The position numbers and the translations under genes are program-made. From contig NZ_CP019239.1 in NCBI RefSeq assembly GCF_001955715.1, forward strand, positions 186,001-250,000: a stretch of 64,000 nt of DNA, read 5' to 3'. Of the stretch, positions 26,687-35,985 are shown in pieces. Source of the DNA: Rhodoferax saidenbachensis (lineage in GTDB: Bacteria; Pseudomonadota; Gammaproteobacteria; Burkholderiales; Burkholderiaceae_C). The notes beneath the pieces were generated by a model. That model did no database searches. It saw only the letters and a program-made list of their open reading frames with translations, and had not been told where the DNA came from. How positions within the stretch are numbered: the first letter of the stretch is position 1; each line of letters starts with the position of its first letter.

Positions 26687-27471
26687 GCAGCATCGAACAA
26701 CAGGCGTCGCAAGAGGTGCTGGTGGAGATGCGCCATGCTGGCAAGTCCTTTGGCGGCGTGCATGCGGTGGACGACGTGAGCATCAAACTCTACCCCGGCG
26801 AAGTGGTGGCCCTGCTGGGGCACAACGGCGCGGGCAAGTCCACACTGATGAAAATGCTGGCCGGTGCCTACCCGATCGACAGCGGCGACGTCTTCATCAG
26901 CGGCGAGAAGGCCAACATCCGCACCCCTGTGGATGCGCAGCGCTGCGGCATCGAATCCATTTACCAGACCCTGGCGCTGGCCGACAACCTCGACGCTGTG
27001 GCCAATCTGTTCCTGGGCCGCGAACTGTTGACGCGCTGGAACACGCTGGACGACCACCGCATGGATGCCGAGGCACGCAAGGTGTTCCACCGCCTGAACA
27101 AGAACTTCAAGAACGTGCGCACGCCGGTGCGCCGTCTCTCGGGCGGGCAACGCCAGGTGGTGGCCATTTCGCGTGCGATTTACTTCAACGCCAAGATACT
27201 GATCATGGACGAGCCCACGGCCGCGCTGGGCCCCGAGGAAACCGCGATGGTGGGCAATCTGGTGCGCCAGCTCAAGGCCGAAGGCGTGGGCATTTTTCTC
27301 ATCACCCACGACATGCCCGATGTGTTTGGCCTGAGCGACCGTCTGGCCGTGATGAAAAACGGCAAGTTGGTAGGCACCTACCGCACTGGCGATGTGACCG
27401 AGGACGAAGTTCTTGGCATGATCATCGCAGGCAAACAACCCGAGGGCAAAGCGCAAACCCACAGCCTGTGA
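26683..27471 (+). CDS. xylG: Sugar ABC transporter ATP-binding protein, single-NBD XylG
   Basis: A 262-residue ATPase with one complete ABC cassette: Walker [10 protein letters not shown] (about residues 46-54), Q-loop YQTLAL, signature RLSGGQRQ, Walker [13 protein letters not shown] and switch H in LITHDMPD. E. coli XylG is about 513 residues with two cassettes; here only one is present, so a homodimer must drive transport. It resembles the FrcA/short CUT2 ATPases. Coupled to xylH and followed after 24 bases by xylR. Confidence 0.9.
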   Translation: MSSIEQQASQEVLVEMRHAGKSFGGVHAVDDVSIKLYPGEVVALLGHNGAGKSTLMKMLAGAYPIDSGDVFISGEKANIRTPVDAQRCGIESIYQTLALADNLDAVANLFLGRELLTRWNTLDDHRMDAEARKVFHRLNKNFKNVRTPVRRLSGGQRQVVAISRAIYFNAKILIMDEPTAALGPEETAMVGNLVRQLKAEGVGIFLITHDMPDVFGLSDRLAVMKNGKLVGTYRTGDVTEDEVLGMIIAGKQPEGKAQTHSL

Positions 27472-27495
27472 GGCTGCGCGACTTCCCGCACCACC

Positions 27496-28671
27496 ATGAA
27501 AACCATTGGCGACCAACAACTTGTCAAACGCATCAACCGCAGCGTGTTGCTGCGGCTGCTGCGCAACCAGAGTGGCCTGTCGCGCGCCCAACTCGCGCAG
27601 GAAAGTGGGTTGACCAAATCTACCGTCAGCCTGCTGGTGCGCGAACTGATCGACGAAGGCTGGCTCAGCGAAACCGATGTGCCCGCAGCCCAGGGGCTGG
27701 GGCGCCCCTCCACCCCCCTGCAGATTGACAGCCGCAGCCGCGGCATGATCGGTGTGGAAGTGGCCGTCGAGGCCCTGCGTGTGGTGGGCGTGTCGCTCAC
27801 TGGCCAGGTGTTGTGCGCACTGGAAGAGGCGCTGGGTGGCACCAAACCCGAAGACGTCTGCAAACAAGCCGCCCGTCTGGTGGCCCGCACCCATGCCCAG
27901 CTCACGCAGCGCGGCGTGCAGCTTGCCGGTGTGGGCGTAGGCTTGCCCGGCGCGTTTGACGAGGCCACCGGCATGTTGCGCTTTGCCCCCAACCTGGGCT
28001 GGCGCAATGTGGACTTTGTGCCGCTGATCACCCAGGCGCTGGCCCAGGCCGGCTTACCCCCGGTGGCCGTGCATGTGCAAAACGAAGCCGATACGGCCGC
28101 TCTCAGCGAATACGAATTCTCCGAGGGTGATGCCAAGGACTCGCTGATTTTTGTGACCTGCGGCGCCGGTGTGGGCGCGGGCATTGTGCTCAACGACCGC
28201 CTGTTTACCGGCATGCAAGGCATGGCTGGCGAAATTGGCCACAGCATTTTGCAGATCGACGGGCCCTTGTGTTCGTGCGGACGCAAGGGCTGTGCAGAAA
28301 CCTTTTTTGGTGCCCGCACCCTGGCCAAGCTGCCCGAACCGGCCCAGGGCGGCCACTACCTGGGCGTGGTATTGCAAAACCTGTGGACCACCTTCAACCC
28401 CAGCATGCTGGTGGTGGGCGGCCCCTCGTGCGACACCTACCCCGGCATTGTCCAGGTCGCCCAAGACACCTTGCAAGCGTACGCGACCAGCGCTGGCATG
28501 ACTGCCCCTACTGTGCGCGCTGCGCGTTATGGCTTGCTGGCTTCTGCCGTAGGTGCTGCCGCGCTGGTACTGCACCACGACCTGCGTCCTATGCATGCCC
28601 GCATGTCTGCGTTGGCGGCACGCCCGGCAGACGCAATAGAGATTTCTTCCACATCCACCATCGCGGCATAA
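27496..28671 (+). CDS. xylR: ROK-family transcriptional repressor XylR
   Basis: A 391-residue regulator with an N-terminal winged helix (about residues 10-70: LVKRINRSVLLRLLRNQSGL, LAQESGLTKSTVS) and a ROK sugar-kinase-like domain. The ROK zinc site is present as GEIGH and CSCGRKGCAE. E. coli XylR is an AraC-type activator, so this is the Firmicute-style arrangement. It probably binds the site at 24281-24301 and releases it with xylose. It lies inside the operon between transporter and catabolic genes, which gives autoregulation. Confidence 0.87.
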   Translation: MKTIGDQQLVKRINRSVLLRLLRNQSGLSRAQLAQESGLTKSTVSLLVRELIDEGWLSETDVPAAQGLGRPSTPLQIDSRSRGMIGVEVAVEALRVVGVSLTGQVLCALEEALGGTKPEDVCKQAARLVARTHAQLTQRGVQLAGVGVGLPGAFDEATGMLRFAPNLGWRNVDFVPLITQALAQAGLPPVAVHVQNEADTAALSEYEFSEGDAKDSLIFVTCGAGVGAGIVLNDRLFTGMQGMAGEIGHSILQIDGPLCSCGRKGCAETFFGARTLAKLPEPAQGGHYLGVVLQNLWTTFNPSMLVVGGPSCDTYPGIVQVAQDTLQAYATSAGMTAPTVRAARYGLLASAVGAAALVLHHDLRPMHARMSALAARPADAIEISSTSTIAA

Positions 28672-28689
28672 ATCGCCGCACACGTACGC

Positions 28690-30138
28690 ATGTTTATTGG
28701 CATTGACATTGGCACCTCCGAAGTAAAGGTGCTGCTTTTGACCTCCGACCACACCGTGCTCGGCTCGGCGGGCACCGCACTCACCGTGCAGCGCCCGCAC
28801 CCTGGTCATAGCGAACAGAATCCGCACGACTGGTGGGCCGCCACGCAGTCTGCACTGGCACAGCTGCGTGCTGCCCACCCGCAAGAATTTGCCGCGGTGC
28901 AAGCCATTGGCCTGTCGGGCCAGATGCATGGTGCTGTGCTGCTGGACGCGCAAGACCAGGTGTTGCGCCCCGCCATTTTGTGGAACGACACACGCTGCGC
29001 GGCTGAATGCGCAGAGATGATGGCCGAACTGCCCACGCTCACTGATCTGGCCGGCACGCTGGCCATGCCAGGCTTCACCGCGCCCAAGCTGCGCTGGGTG
29101 GCCAAGCATGAGCCCGCCGTCTTCCAACAAGTTGCCAAGGTGCTGCTGCCCAAAGACTATGTGCGCCTGAAGCTCACCGGCGAGTACGTGAGCGACATGT
29201 CCGACGCCAGCGGCACGCTGTGGCTGGACGTACAACAGCGTACCTGGTCAGACGCCCTGCTGGCGTTGACCGGCCTGACGCAGGCCCACATGCCGCGCCT
29301 GGTGGAGGGCAGCGCGCCCGGCGGCTACCTGAAGGCCGATGTGGCCCAGGCCCTGGGCCTGAATGCAGGCATCGTGGTGGCCGGTGGCGCTGGCGACAAC
29401 GCAGCCAGTGCCGTGGGCATGGGTGCGGTGGACGCGGGCCAGGGCTTTTTGTCGCTGGGCACCAGCGGCGTGCTGTTCGTCGTCACCCCCAGCTACCAGC
29501 CCAATGCGGCCAGCGCCACGCATGCGTTTTGCCACGCCGTGCCCGGCCGCTGGCACCAGATGAGCGTGATGCTGTCTGCCGCCAGCAGCCTTCAGTGGGT
29601 CACCGACCTTCTGGGCGCACCGAACGCCGGTGTGGTGGCAAGCAAGGCCGCCGAGCTGTCGCTGGCGGACCGCGCAGCGTCACCCTTGTTTTTGCCCTAT
29701 CTCGGTGGTGAGCGCACGCCGCACAACGATGCGAATGTGCGCGGCAGCTTTCACCAACTGAGCTTTGACACCGACGCGGCTCGCCTGGGCTACGCGGTGA
29801 TCGAAGGCGTGACCTTTGGCCTCAAAGACGGCCTGGCCGCGCTGAATGCCGCAGGCAGCAGCGTGAGCCGCCTGTCTCTGGTAGGTGGCGGCGCGCGCAG
29901 TGCCTTTTGGGCGCAACAGTTGGCCTCCGCCCTAAATGCCGAAGTGGTCACCCATGGAAGCTCCGCTGTCGGTGGTGCCCTGGGTGCCGCCCGCCTGGGC
30001 TGGCTGGCCACCGGCGCTACCCAAAGCGCCGTGTGCTTGAGCCCCGAGGTAGAAGCCAGCTACCACCCCAACCCCGCCGAACAAGACCTGCTGGCTGTGC
30101 GCTACGCGCAGTTCCGCAGCCTGTACCGCCCAGCCTAA
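28690..30138 (+). CDS. xylB: Xylulokinase
   Basis: A 482-residue FGGY-family kinase that phosphorylates D-xylulose to xylulose 5-phosphate for the pentose phosphate pathway. The N-terminal [11 protein letters not shown] phosphate loop, [20 protein letters not shown] and the catalytic region [14 protein letters not shown] are all visible; E. coli XylB has 484 residues. It begins 18 bases after xylR and is followed 43 bases later by xylA. The order xylB before xylA is reversed compared with E. coli. Confidence 0.95.
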   Translation: MFIGIDIGTSEVKVLLLTSDHTVLGSAGTALTVQRPHPGHSEQNPHDWWAATQSALAQLRAAHPQEFAAVQAIGLSGQMHGAVLLDAQDQVLRPAILWNDTRCAAECAEMMAELPTLTDLAGTLAMPGFTAPKLRWVAKHEPAVFQQVAKVLLPKDYVRLKLTGEYVSDMSDASGTLWLDVQQRTWSDALLALTGLTQAHMPRLVEGSAPGGYLKADVAQALGLNAGIVVAGGAGDNAASAVGMGAVDAGQGFLSLGTSGVLFVVTPSYQPNAASATHAFCHAVPGRWHQMSVMLSAASSLQWVTDLLGAPNAGVVASKAAELSLADRAASPLFLPYLGGERTPHNDANVRGSFHQLSFDTDAARLGYAVIEGVTFGLKDGLAALNAAGSSVSRLSLVGGGARSAFWAQQLASALNAEVVTHGSSAVGGALGAARLGWLATGATQSAVCLSPEVEASYHPNPAEQDLLAVRYAQFRSLYRPA

Positions 30139-30181
30139 TCCGACCCCACCCCTCAACACTTTTTTTTATTCCGAGAACACC

Positions 30182-31495
30182 ATGAGTACCTACTTCTCCA
30201 ACGTCTCCCCCATTGCCTATGAAGGCCCCACCTCCAGCAACCCGCTGTCGTTCAAGTGGTACGACAAAGACCGCATCGTGCTGGGCAAGCGTATGGAAGA
30301 GCAGCTGCGCTTCGCCGTCTGCTACTGGCACAGCTTCTGCTGGAATGGCCTGGACCCGTTTGGTGGCGACACCTTCCAGCGCCCTTGGCAACACATGGCC
30401 GACCCCATGACCGCGGCCAAGGCCAAGGCGGATGTGGCGTTTGAGTTCTTCAGCAAGCTGGGCGCGCCCTACTACTGCTTCCACGACCGCGACGTGGCCC
30501 CCGAAGGCGCCACTCCGCGTGACAGCGTGAATAACCTGCGCGAGATGGTGGACGTGCTGGGCGCCAAGCAGGCCGAGACCGGCATGAAGCTGCTGTGGGG
30601 CACGGCAAACTTGTTCAGCCACCGCCGCTTCATGTCGGGTGCGGCCACCAACCCCAACCCCGAAATCTTTGCCCTGGGCGCGCTGCAGGTGAAAGAAGCC
30701 ATGGATGCCACGCTGAAACTTGGCGGCGCCAACTACGTGCTGTGGGGCGGCCGCGAAGGCTATGAGACCCTGCTGAACACGCGCATAGGCCATGAACTGG
30801 ACCAGATGGGCCGTTTCCTCAACATGGTGGTGGAGTACAAGCACAAGATCGGCTTCAAGGGCACCATCCTGCTCGAACCCAAGCCGCGCGAACCGTCCAA
30901 GCACCAGTACGACTTTGACAGTGCCACGGTGTACGGCTTCCTGTGCCGGTACGGTTTGGAGAAGGAAATCAAGGTCAACATCGAAGCCAACCACGCCACG
31001 CTGGCTGGCCACAGCTTCGAGCACGAAATCGCCACCGCAGTCGACCTGGGCATCTTCGGTTCCATCGACATGAACCGCGGTGACATGCAGTGCGCATGGG
31101 ACACCGATCAGTTCCCCAACAGCATTCCCGAAACCGCGCTGGCCATGTACACCATCCTGCAAGGCGGCGGTTTCGTCAACGGCGGAGTGAATTTTGACGC
31201 CAAGGTGCGCCGCCAGTCCATCGACCCCGAAGACATGTTCCACGGTCACATTGGCGGCATGGATGTGACCGCGCGCGCGCTGCTGATTGCGGAAAAAATG
31301 ATCAACGACGGCAAGCTGGCCAAGCTGGTGGAAGACCGTTATGCGGGCTGGAAAGCCCCGTTCGGCCAAAACGTACTGGACGGCAAGATGACCCTGGAGG
31401 CAGTCGCCGCCCATGTGGTGGATCGCAATACCGACACCCAGCCCGTGTCCGGCCGCCAAGAGTTGCTGGAGAACCTGCTGAATACCTACATTTGA
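30182..31495 (+). CDS. xylA: Xylose isomerase, class II
   Basis: A 437-residue cytoplasmic enzyme that converts D-xylose to D-xylulose with two divalent metals. Length matches the long class II enzymes. Active-site segments include [12 protein letters not shown] (catalytic His), [31 protein letters not shown] and [10 protein letters not shown]. With XylFHG and XylB it completes the isomerase route; no xylose dehydrogenase (oxidative route) gene is seen here. It converges with the cyclic-nucleotide-binding gene; a CCCCGC/GCGGGG hairpin (31508-31528) lies between the stops. Confidence 0.96.
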   Translation: MSTYFSNVSPIAYEGPTSSNPLSFKWYDKDRIVLGKRMEEQLRFAVCYWHSFCWNGLDPFGGDTFQRPWQHMADPMTAAKAKADVAFEFFSKLGAPYYCFHDRDVAPEGATPRDSVNNLREMVDVLGAKQAETGMKLLWGTANLFSHRRFMSGAATNPNPEIFALGALQVKEAMDATLKLGGANYVLWGGREGYETLLNTRIGHELDQMGRFLNMVVEYKHKIGFKGTILLEPKPREPSKHQYDFDSATVYGFLCRYGLEKEIKVNIEANHATLAGHSFEHEIATAVDLGIFGSIDMNRGDMQCAWDTDQFPNSIPETALAMYTILQGGGFVNGGVNFDAKVRRQSIDPEDMFHGHIGGMDVTARALLIAEKMINDGKLAKLVEDRYAGWKAPFGQNVLDGKMTLEAVAAHVVDRNTDTQPVSGRQELLENLLNTYI

Positions 31496-31514
31496 GGGGG
31501 TGGAAGTCCCCGCT

Positions 31515-32099
31515 CTAGTGGGCGGGGCCTATGGCCGAAGGGTGGGTGATGTGGGCCAGCTCTTCGCGCATGGTGGTGGCCAGACGGGCATAGAGCTTGA
31601 GCTGGCGGTTGGTGTCGCGCAGGCGTTCGGCGATATGGGCTGAAACGCCCAGCAGCAGCCGGGCTGCCACGGCCGGGTCTTTGACAATCATGGCGTCCAC
31701 GGCCTCCCGTGTCAGGATGGCACACCACACATCGGTGCTGGCGGTGCACGAGGCGGAGCGCGGTTCGTTGTCGATCAGCGCCATCTCGCCGACCAGACTG
31801 CCCGGGCCCAGCACCCGCACGGTGACGGGTTCGGTGCGGCTCACGGTAATGCGCTCAATCACCACCTCGCCTTCGACCAGCAAGGCCATGAAACGGTTGT
31901 CGCCAACGTCCCCCTCGCGGATGAAGGTGGTGTTGGCGGGGAAAAACCGGGGCGTCATGTAGGCCACAACCGCGCGGGCCTCTTCGAGAGACAGGTGGGT
32001 CAGGGCGTCCGGGGCGGCCAGGAGCTCTGCCGCACGTTCTGCCCCCGGTGAGGGATTGCTCACGGGTTCCTGCGTGGCCGGGGACGCGTTTTCGGTCAT
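31515..32099 (-). CDS. Cyclic nucleotide-binding domain protein without DNA-binding domain
   Basis: A 194-residue protein with one cNMP-binding fold: FIREGDVGDNRFMALLVEGEV, VRVLGPGSLVGEMALIDNEPRSAS and ARLLLGVSAHIAERLRDTNR. The phosphate-binding cassette is GEMALIDNEPRSA, where Arg-Ser is the canonical cAMP contact. No helix-turn-helix follows, unlike Crp/Fnr; the C-terminus is a short helix. It could be a cAMP sensor or regulatory subunit of an unknown partner. The start has AGGAG 7 bases upstream. It is divergent from metH2. Confidence 0.82.
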   Translation of the reverse strand: MTENASPATQEPVSNPSPGAERAAELLAAPDALTHLSLEEARAVVAYMTPRFFPANTTFIREGDVGDNRFMALLVEGEVVIERITVSRTEPVTVRVLGPGSLVGEMALIDNEPRSASCTASTDVWCAILTREAVDAMIVKDPAVAARLLLGVSAHIAERLRDTNRQLKLYARLATTMREELAHITHPSAIGPAH

Positions 32100-32194
32100 G
32101 GTCCGCTCCTGCAGGAGCCCTCCTGTTGTGGTTTTGCGCCATCCTAGCCCAGACGGTCGCCCCGTGCACGCGGTTCGCCGTTAAAATGACAGCT

Positions 32195-32293
32195 TCCAAG
32201 GAGCGTTGCAGCGGGCCACACAGTGTCCGTCAGGCTTGGATGGCGTTTAACCGACCGCAACGACGCTCACCTGAATGCTGTTTTACAGGTGAG
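32195..32293 (+). ncRNA. SAH riboswitch upstream of metH2
   Basis: The aptamer has TCCAAGGAGCGTTGCA (32195-32210), CAGGCTTGGA (32231-32240) and ACGCTCACC (32263-32271), matching the SAH riboswitch consensus GAGGAGCGCUGCA / CAGGCUCG / GCGCUCA. TCCAAG pairs with CTTGGA and GAGCGT with ACGCTC. The expression platform is explicit: CTCACCTG (32266-32273) can instead pair with CAGGTGAG (32286-32293), which is the ribosome-binding site. Ligand binding locks CTC into the aptamer and frees the site, so this is an ON switch. TAAAAT 8 bases upstream is the likely -10 box. Confidence 0.9.
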
Positions 32294-32297
32294 ATGC

Positions 32298-35057
32298 ATG
32301 CCCTCCAATTCCCCTAGCCCTGCGGCTGTCGCTTCCGTTGCCCCCATGATGCTGTCCGGCCTGGAGCCGGTCACGCTTGATTCTTCGTCGCTGTTTGTCA
32401 ACATCGGTGAACGCACCAATGTCACGGGCTCCAAGGCCTTTGCCCGCATGATTCTCAACGGCGAGTTTGAGCAGGCCCTGGCTGTGGCGCGCCAGCAGGT
32501 GGAAAACGGCGCCCAGATCATCGATATCAACATGGATGAGGCCATGCTGGACAGCCAAGCCGCCATGGTGCGCTTCCTGAACCTGATTGCCAGCGAACCC
32601 GATATTTCCCGCGTGCCCATCATGATCGACAGCTCCAAATGGAGCGTCATCGAAGCCGGCCTGCGCTGCGTGCAGGGCAAAGGCATCGTCAACTCCATCA
32701 GCATGAAGGAAGGCGTGGAGCAGTTCAAGCAACAGGCCAAGCTGCTGCGCCGTTATGGTGCCGCCGCCGTGGTGATGGCGTTTGACGAGCTGGGCCAGGC
32801 AGATACCTACCAGCGCAAGATTGAAATCTGCGAGCGGGCCTACCGCATCCTGGTGGACGAGATCGGTTTTCCAGCAGAAGACATCATCTTCGACCCCAAC
32901 ATCTTCGCCATTGCCACCGGCATTGAAGAACACAACAACTACGCGGTGGACTTCATTGAAGCCACGCGCTGGATCAAACAAAACCTGCCGGGCGCCAAGG
33001 TGTCGGGTGGTGTGAGCAACGTGTCCTTTTCGTTCCGTGGCAATGACCCGGTGCGCGAAGCCATCCACACCGTGTTCCTGTACCACGCGATCCAGGCTGG
33101 CATGGACATGGGCATCGTCAACGCCGGCATGGTCGGCGTGTACGACGACCTGGAGCCCGAGCTGCGCACCCGCGTGGAAGACGTGGTGCTCAACCGCCGC
33201 CCCGACGCGGGTGAACGTCTGGTGGAGATCGCCGAAACCGCGAAAAGTGGCGCCAAGGACGATAGCAAACGGCTGGAGTGGCGTGGGACCGCCGAAGCGC
33301 CAGCGTCGGTTGGCCAGCGCCTGAGCCACGCGCTGGTGCATGGCATCACTGACTTCATCACCGAAGACACCGAAGAGGCTTACCGTGGCATTCTTGCCAA
33401 GGGCGGCCGCCCGTTGCACGTCATTGAAGGCCCTTTGATGGACGGCATGAACATCGTCGGCGACCTGTTTGGCCAGGGCAAGATGTTTTTGCCCCAGGTG
33501 GTGAAAAGTGCCCGGGTCATGAAGTCCGCGGTAGCGCATTTGATTCCCTACATCGAAGAAGAAAAGCGCCAGGACGAAGCCGCCGGGCGCGATGTGCGTA
33601 CCAAGGGCAAGATCGTGATTGCCACCGTCAAGGGCGATGTGCACGATATCGGCAAGAACATTGTCACCGTGGTCTTGCAGTGCAATAACTTCGACGTGGT
33701 CAACATGGGTGTGATGGTGCCCTGCCACGAAATTCTGGCCCGTGCCAAGCTCGAAGGCGCCGACATCGTGGGCCTCTCGGGCCTGATCACGCCGAGTCTG
33801 GAAGAGATGCAGTACGTGGCCGGTGAGATGCAGAAGGACGATTACTTCCGCATCAAGAAAATTCCGCTGCTGATCGGTGGCGCGACCACCAGCCGCGTGC
33901 ACACGGCGGTGAAGATTTCGCCCCATTACGAAGGCCCTGTGGTGTATGTGCCCGACGCCTCCCGCAGTGTCAGCGTGGCGCAAAGCCTGCTCTCGGACCA
34001 GGCGGCCAAATACGTGGACGAGCTGAATGCCGACTACGACAAGGTCCGCCACCAGCACGCGAATAAGAAGCAGACGCCGATGTGGTCGCTGGACAAGGCA
34101 CGCGCGAATAAGACACCGGTGGACTGGAGCCACTACCAGCCGACACGTCCCAAATTCATTGGCCGCCGTGTTTTCAAGAACTTTGACCTGGGCGAGCTGG
34201 CCAAGTACATCGACTGGGGCCCGTTCTTCCAGACCTGGGACCTGGCCGGCCCGTTCCCCGCCATCCTGAAAGACGAAATCGTCGGCACTGAGGCTGTGCG
34301 TGTGTACGCCGACGGCCAGCGCATGCTCAAGCGCCTGATCGAAGGCCGCTGGCTTACAGCCAACGCCGTGGTCGCGCTGTACCCGGCCAACACGGTGAAC
34401 GACGATGACATCGCGTTCTACACCGACGAGAGCCGCACGGACGTCGCCATGACCTGGTACGGCCTGCGTCAGCAGACCGAAAAGCAGGTGATTGACGGCG
34501 TGATGCGCCCCAGCCGCTGCCTGGCTGACTTTGTTGCGCCCAAGGGTGTGGCCAACGACTACGCGGGCCTGTTTGCGGTGACCGCAGGCATTGGTGTAGA
34601 CAAGAAGGAAAAGTATTTCCTGGACGACCTGGACGACTATTCCGCCATCATGCTCAAGGCGATCGCCGACCGCCTGGCCGAGGCCTTTGCCGAAGCCCTG
34701 CACCACCGCGTGCGCACTGACCTGTGGGGTTATGCCAGCAACGAGGCGTTGAGCAATGAAGACATGATTGCCGAGAAATACAAGGGGATTCGCCCCGCGC
34801 CCGGTTACCCGGCTTGCCCGGACCATAGCGTCAAGAAGGACATGTTCGACCTGCTGCAATGCGAAGAAATTGGCATGGCGGTGACCGAAAGCCTGGCCAT
34901 GACGCCCGCCGCCAGCGTGAGCGGCTTCTACATCGGCCATCCCGATGCCACCTACTTCAACGTGGGCAAGATTGGCGATGACCAGGTGCAAGACCTGGCG
35001 CGCCGGCGCGGCTTGCAGGCTGCAGCACTGCAGCGCCTGCTGGCGCCCAACCTCTAG
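32298..35057 (+). CDS. metH: Methionine synthase, folate/cobalamin/AdoMet modules (split MetH, part 2)
   Basis: A 919-residue protein equal to E. coli MetH from residue 354 on. The pterin-binding domain starts with [18 protein letters not shown]. The B12 domain has DVHDIGKN (Asp-x-His-x-x-Gly) supplying the lower-axial histidine. The C-terminal AdoMet-dependent reactivation domain includes [12 protein letters not shown]. It transfers methyl from 5-methyl-THF to cobalamin; the homocysteine domain is the separate gene at 20082. The ATG at 32298 follows AGGTGAG by 4 bases, and that site is sequestered by the SAH riboswitch. The intact MetH would be about 1280 residues. Confidence 0.95.
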   Translation: MPSNSPSPAAVASVAPMMLSGLEPVTLDSSSLFVNIGERTNVTGSKAFARMILNGEFEQALAVARQQVENGAQIIDINMDEAMLDSQAAMVRFLNLIASEPDISRVPIMIDSSKWSVIEAGLRCVQGKGIVNSISMKEGVEQFKQQAKLLRRYGAAAVVMAFDELGQADTYQRKIEICERAYRILVDEIGFPAEDIIFDPNIFAIATGIEEHNNYAVDFIEATRWIKQNLPGAKVSGGVSNVSFSFRGNDPVREAIHTVFLYHAIQAGMDMGIVNAGMVGVYDDLEPELRTRVEDVVLNRRPDAGERLVEIAETAKSGAKDDSKRLEWRGTAEAPASVGQRLSHALVHGITDFITEDTEEAYRGILAKGGRPLHVIEGPLMDGMNIVGDLFGQGKMFLPQVVKSARVMKSAVAHLIPYIEEEKRQDEAAGRDVRTKGKIVIATVKGDVHDIGKNIVTVVLQCNNFDVVNMGVMVPCHEILARAKLEGADIVGLSGLITPSLEEMQYVAGEMQKDDYFRIKKIPLLIGGATTSRVHTAVKISPHYEGPVVYVPDASRSVSVAQSLLSDQAAKYVDELNADYDKVRHQHANKKQTPMWSLDKARANKTPVDWSHYQPTRPKFIGRRVFKNFDLGELAKYIDWGPFFQTWDLAGPFPAILKDEIVGTEAVRVYADGQRMLKRLIEGRWLTANAVVALYPANTVNDDDIAFYTDESRTDVAMTWYGLRQQTEKQVIDGVMRPSRCLADFVAPKGVANDYAGLFAVTAGIGVDKKEKYFLDDLDDYSAIMLKAIADRLAEAFAEALHHRVRTDLWGYASNEALSNEDMIAEKYKGIRPAPGYPACPDHSVKKDMFDLLQCEEIGMAVTESLAMTPAASVSGFYIGHPDATYFNVGKIGDDQVQDLARRRGLQAAALQRLLAPNL

Positions 35058-35191
35058 GGTTCCACGGCGAGTGGGGCGCTGCGCTTTACGCTGTGTTACA
35101 CAACAGACACGCAGCAGCCGACTGCGCTGTGTACCTTTGCAGGGCGACATCCGTTGAATACCAGCGGATACCGCCATTCAAGGAGAACAGT

Positions 35192-35938
35192 ATGTTGATC
35201 ACAAGCCCCTCACCTGGCCAGACCCTGGCCCCCTCCCCACGCGTTTTGTGGGCCGTGGTGGGCGCACTGGGCATCACCACCCTGGCTCTGGGTGCCACCG
35301 TGTTGCACCTGCGTGCGCCCAGCGCCGATCTGGCCGTGGCCCAGGCCGTCCCAGTAAGCACCGAGCCTGCTGCTGTGTTGGAGACCCCAGCGACGCCAAA
35401 GCAAGCCCCTGTTTCAGTGTCAAAAGTGCCTGTAGCCCCCGCCAAACATGCGCAAGCAGCTACTAAATCAGTAGCAAATAAGCGGCCTGTATCCAGCACG
35501 TCTACGGCTACCCAACCCAGGAATGAGGCCGTGTTGGCTTCGGATACGCGCCCTGCTGCGCCGGTGTGCGCGGTCTGTGGCACGGTGGAGGGGGTTACCC
35601 CGGTGCAGCGCGAGCAATCCCAAGTGGGGCTCGGTGCCGTGGCCGGGGCGGCGTTGGGCGGTCTGCTGGGCAACCAGGTGGGCAGTGGCACCGGCAAGGC
35701 CGCAGCCACCGTTCTGGGCGTGCTGGGCGGCGGCTGGGCCGGCCACACCGTGGAAAAACGCATGAAGCAGGAAACCCGCTACCAGGTTGACGTGCGCATG
35801 GAAGACGGCAGCCTGCGCAGCATTGAACAAGCCACACCTGCGACCGTGGGTGCGCGCGTCACGGTGGATGGCGATACCCTGAGCCCGGCTTCCAGGCCCC
35901 CAGTGCAGCAGACTGCCGTAGTCCAAACCACGTACTAA
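35192..35938 (+). CDS. Membrane-anchored glycine-zipper protein (17 kDa antigen-like)
   Basis: A 248-residue protein with one N-terminal membrane helix (about residues 18-40, VLWAVVGALGITTLALGATV), a Pro/Ala-rich linker and a glycine zipper 2TM-type segment GAALGGLLGNQVGSGTGKAA at about 150-185. The zipper may insert into the outer membrane or associate with peptidoglycan-linked proteins. The linker carries about 20 residues (SKVPVAPAKHAQAATKSVAN) translated from dispersed repeat A copy 5. The start has AAGGAG 7 bases upstream. It precedes the pilus cluster but its link to it is unclear. Confidence 0.83.
   Translation: MLITSPSPGQTLAPSPRVLWAVVGALGITTLALGATVLHLRAPSADLAVAQAVPVSTEPAAVLETPATPKQAPVSVSKVPVAPAKHAQAATKSVANKRPVSSTSTATQPRNEAVLASDTRPAAPVCAVCGTVEGVTPVQREQSQVGLGAVAGAALGGLLGNQVGSGTGKAAATVLGVLGGGWAGHTVEKRMKQETRYQVDVRMEDGSLRSIEQATPATVGARVTVDGDTLSPASRPPVQQTAVVQTTY
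35419..35480 (-). repeat. Dispersed repeat family A, copy 5 (inside a gene)
   Basis: On the minus strand it reads TTTGCTACTGATTTAGTAGC, then TGCTTGCGCATG, then GGGGGCTACAGGC. It is a complete copy lying in frame in the glycine-zipper gene, where it encodes part of the linker. The host frame is kept because the copy has no in-frame stop in this orientation. Confidence 0.8.
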
Positions 35939-35958
35939 AGGGCCTCACGTGCTATCAT

Positions 35959-35975
35959 TTTTGCAAACTGCAAAA
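35959..35975. promoter_or_regulatory. Palindrome overlapping the mshE leader
   Basis: TTTTGCA-AAC-TGCAAAA is a perfect 7+3+7 inverted repeat just downstream of a -10-like TATCAT and running into the AAGGA ribosome-binding site of mshE. It may be an operator or an RNA hairpin limiting translation of the pilus operon. It is similar in sequence to the palindrome at 13072-13086 upstream of pckG. Confidence 0.4.
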
Positions 35976-35985
35976 GGATTAGCGC

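Noticed and set aside
32283..35177. Open frame of more than 900 codons antisense to metH2
   Set aside because: It mirrors the codon bias of metH2, is rich in His and Gly, and has no recognisable domain; a typical antisense shadow in GC-rich coding DNA.
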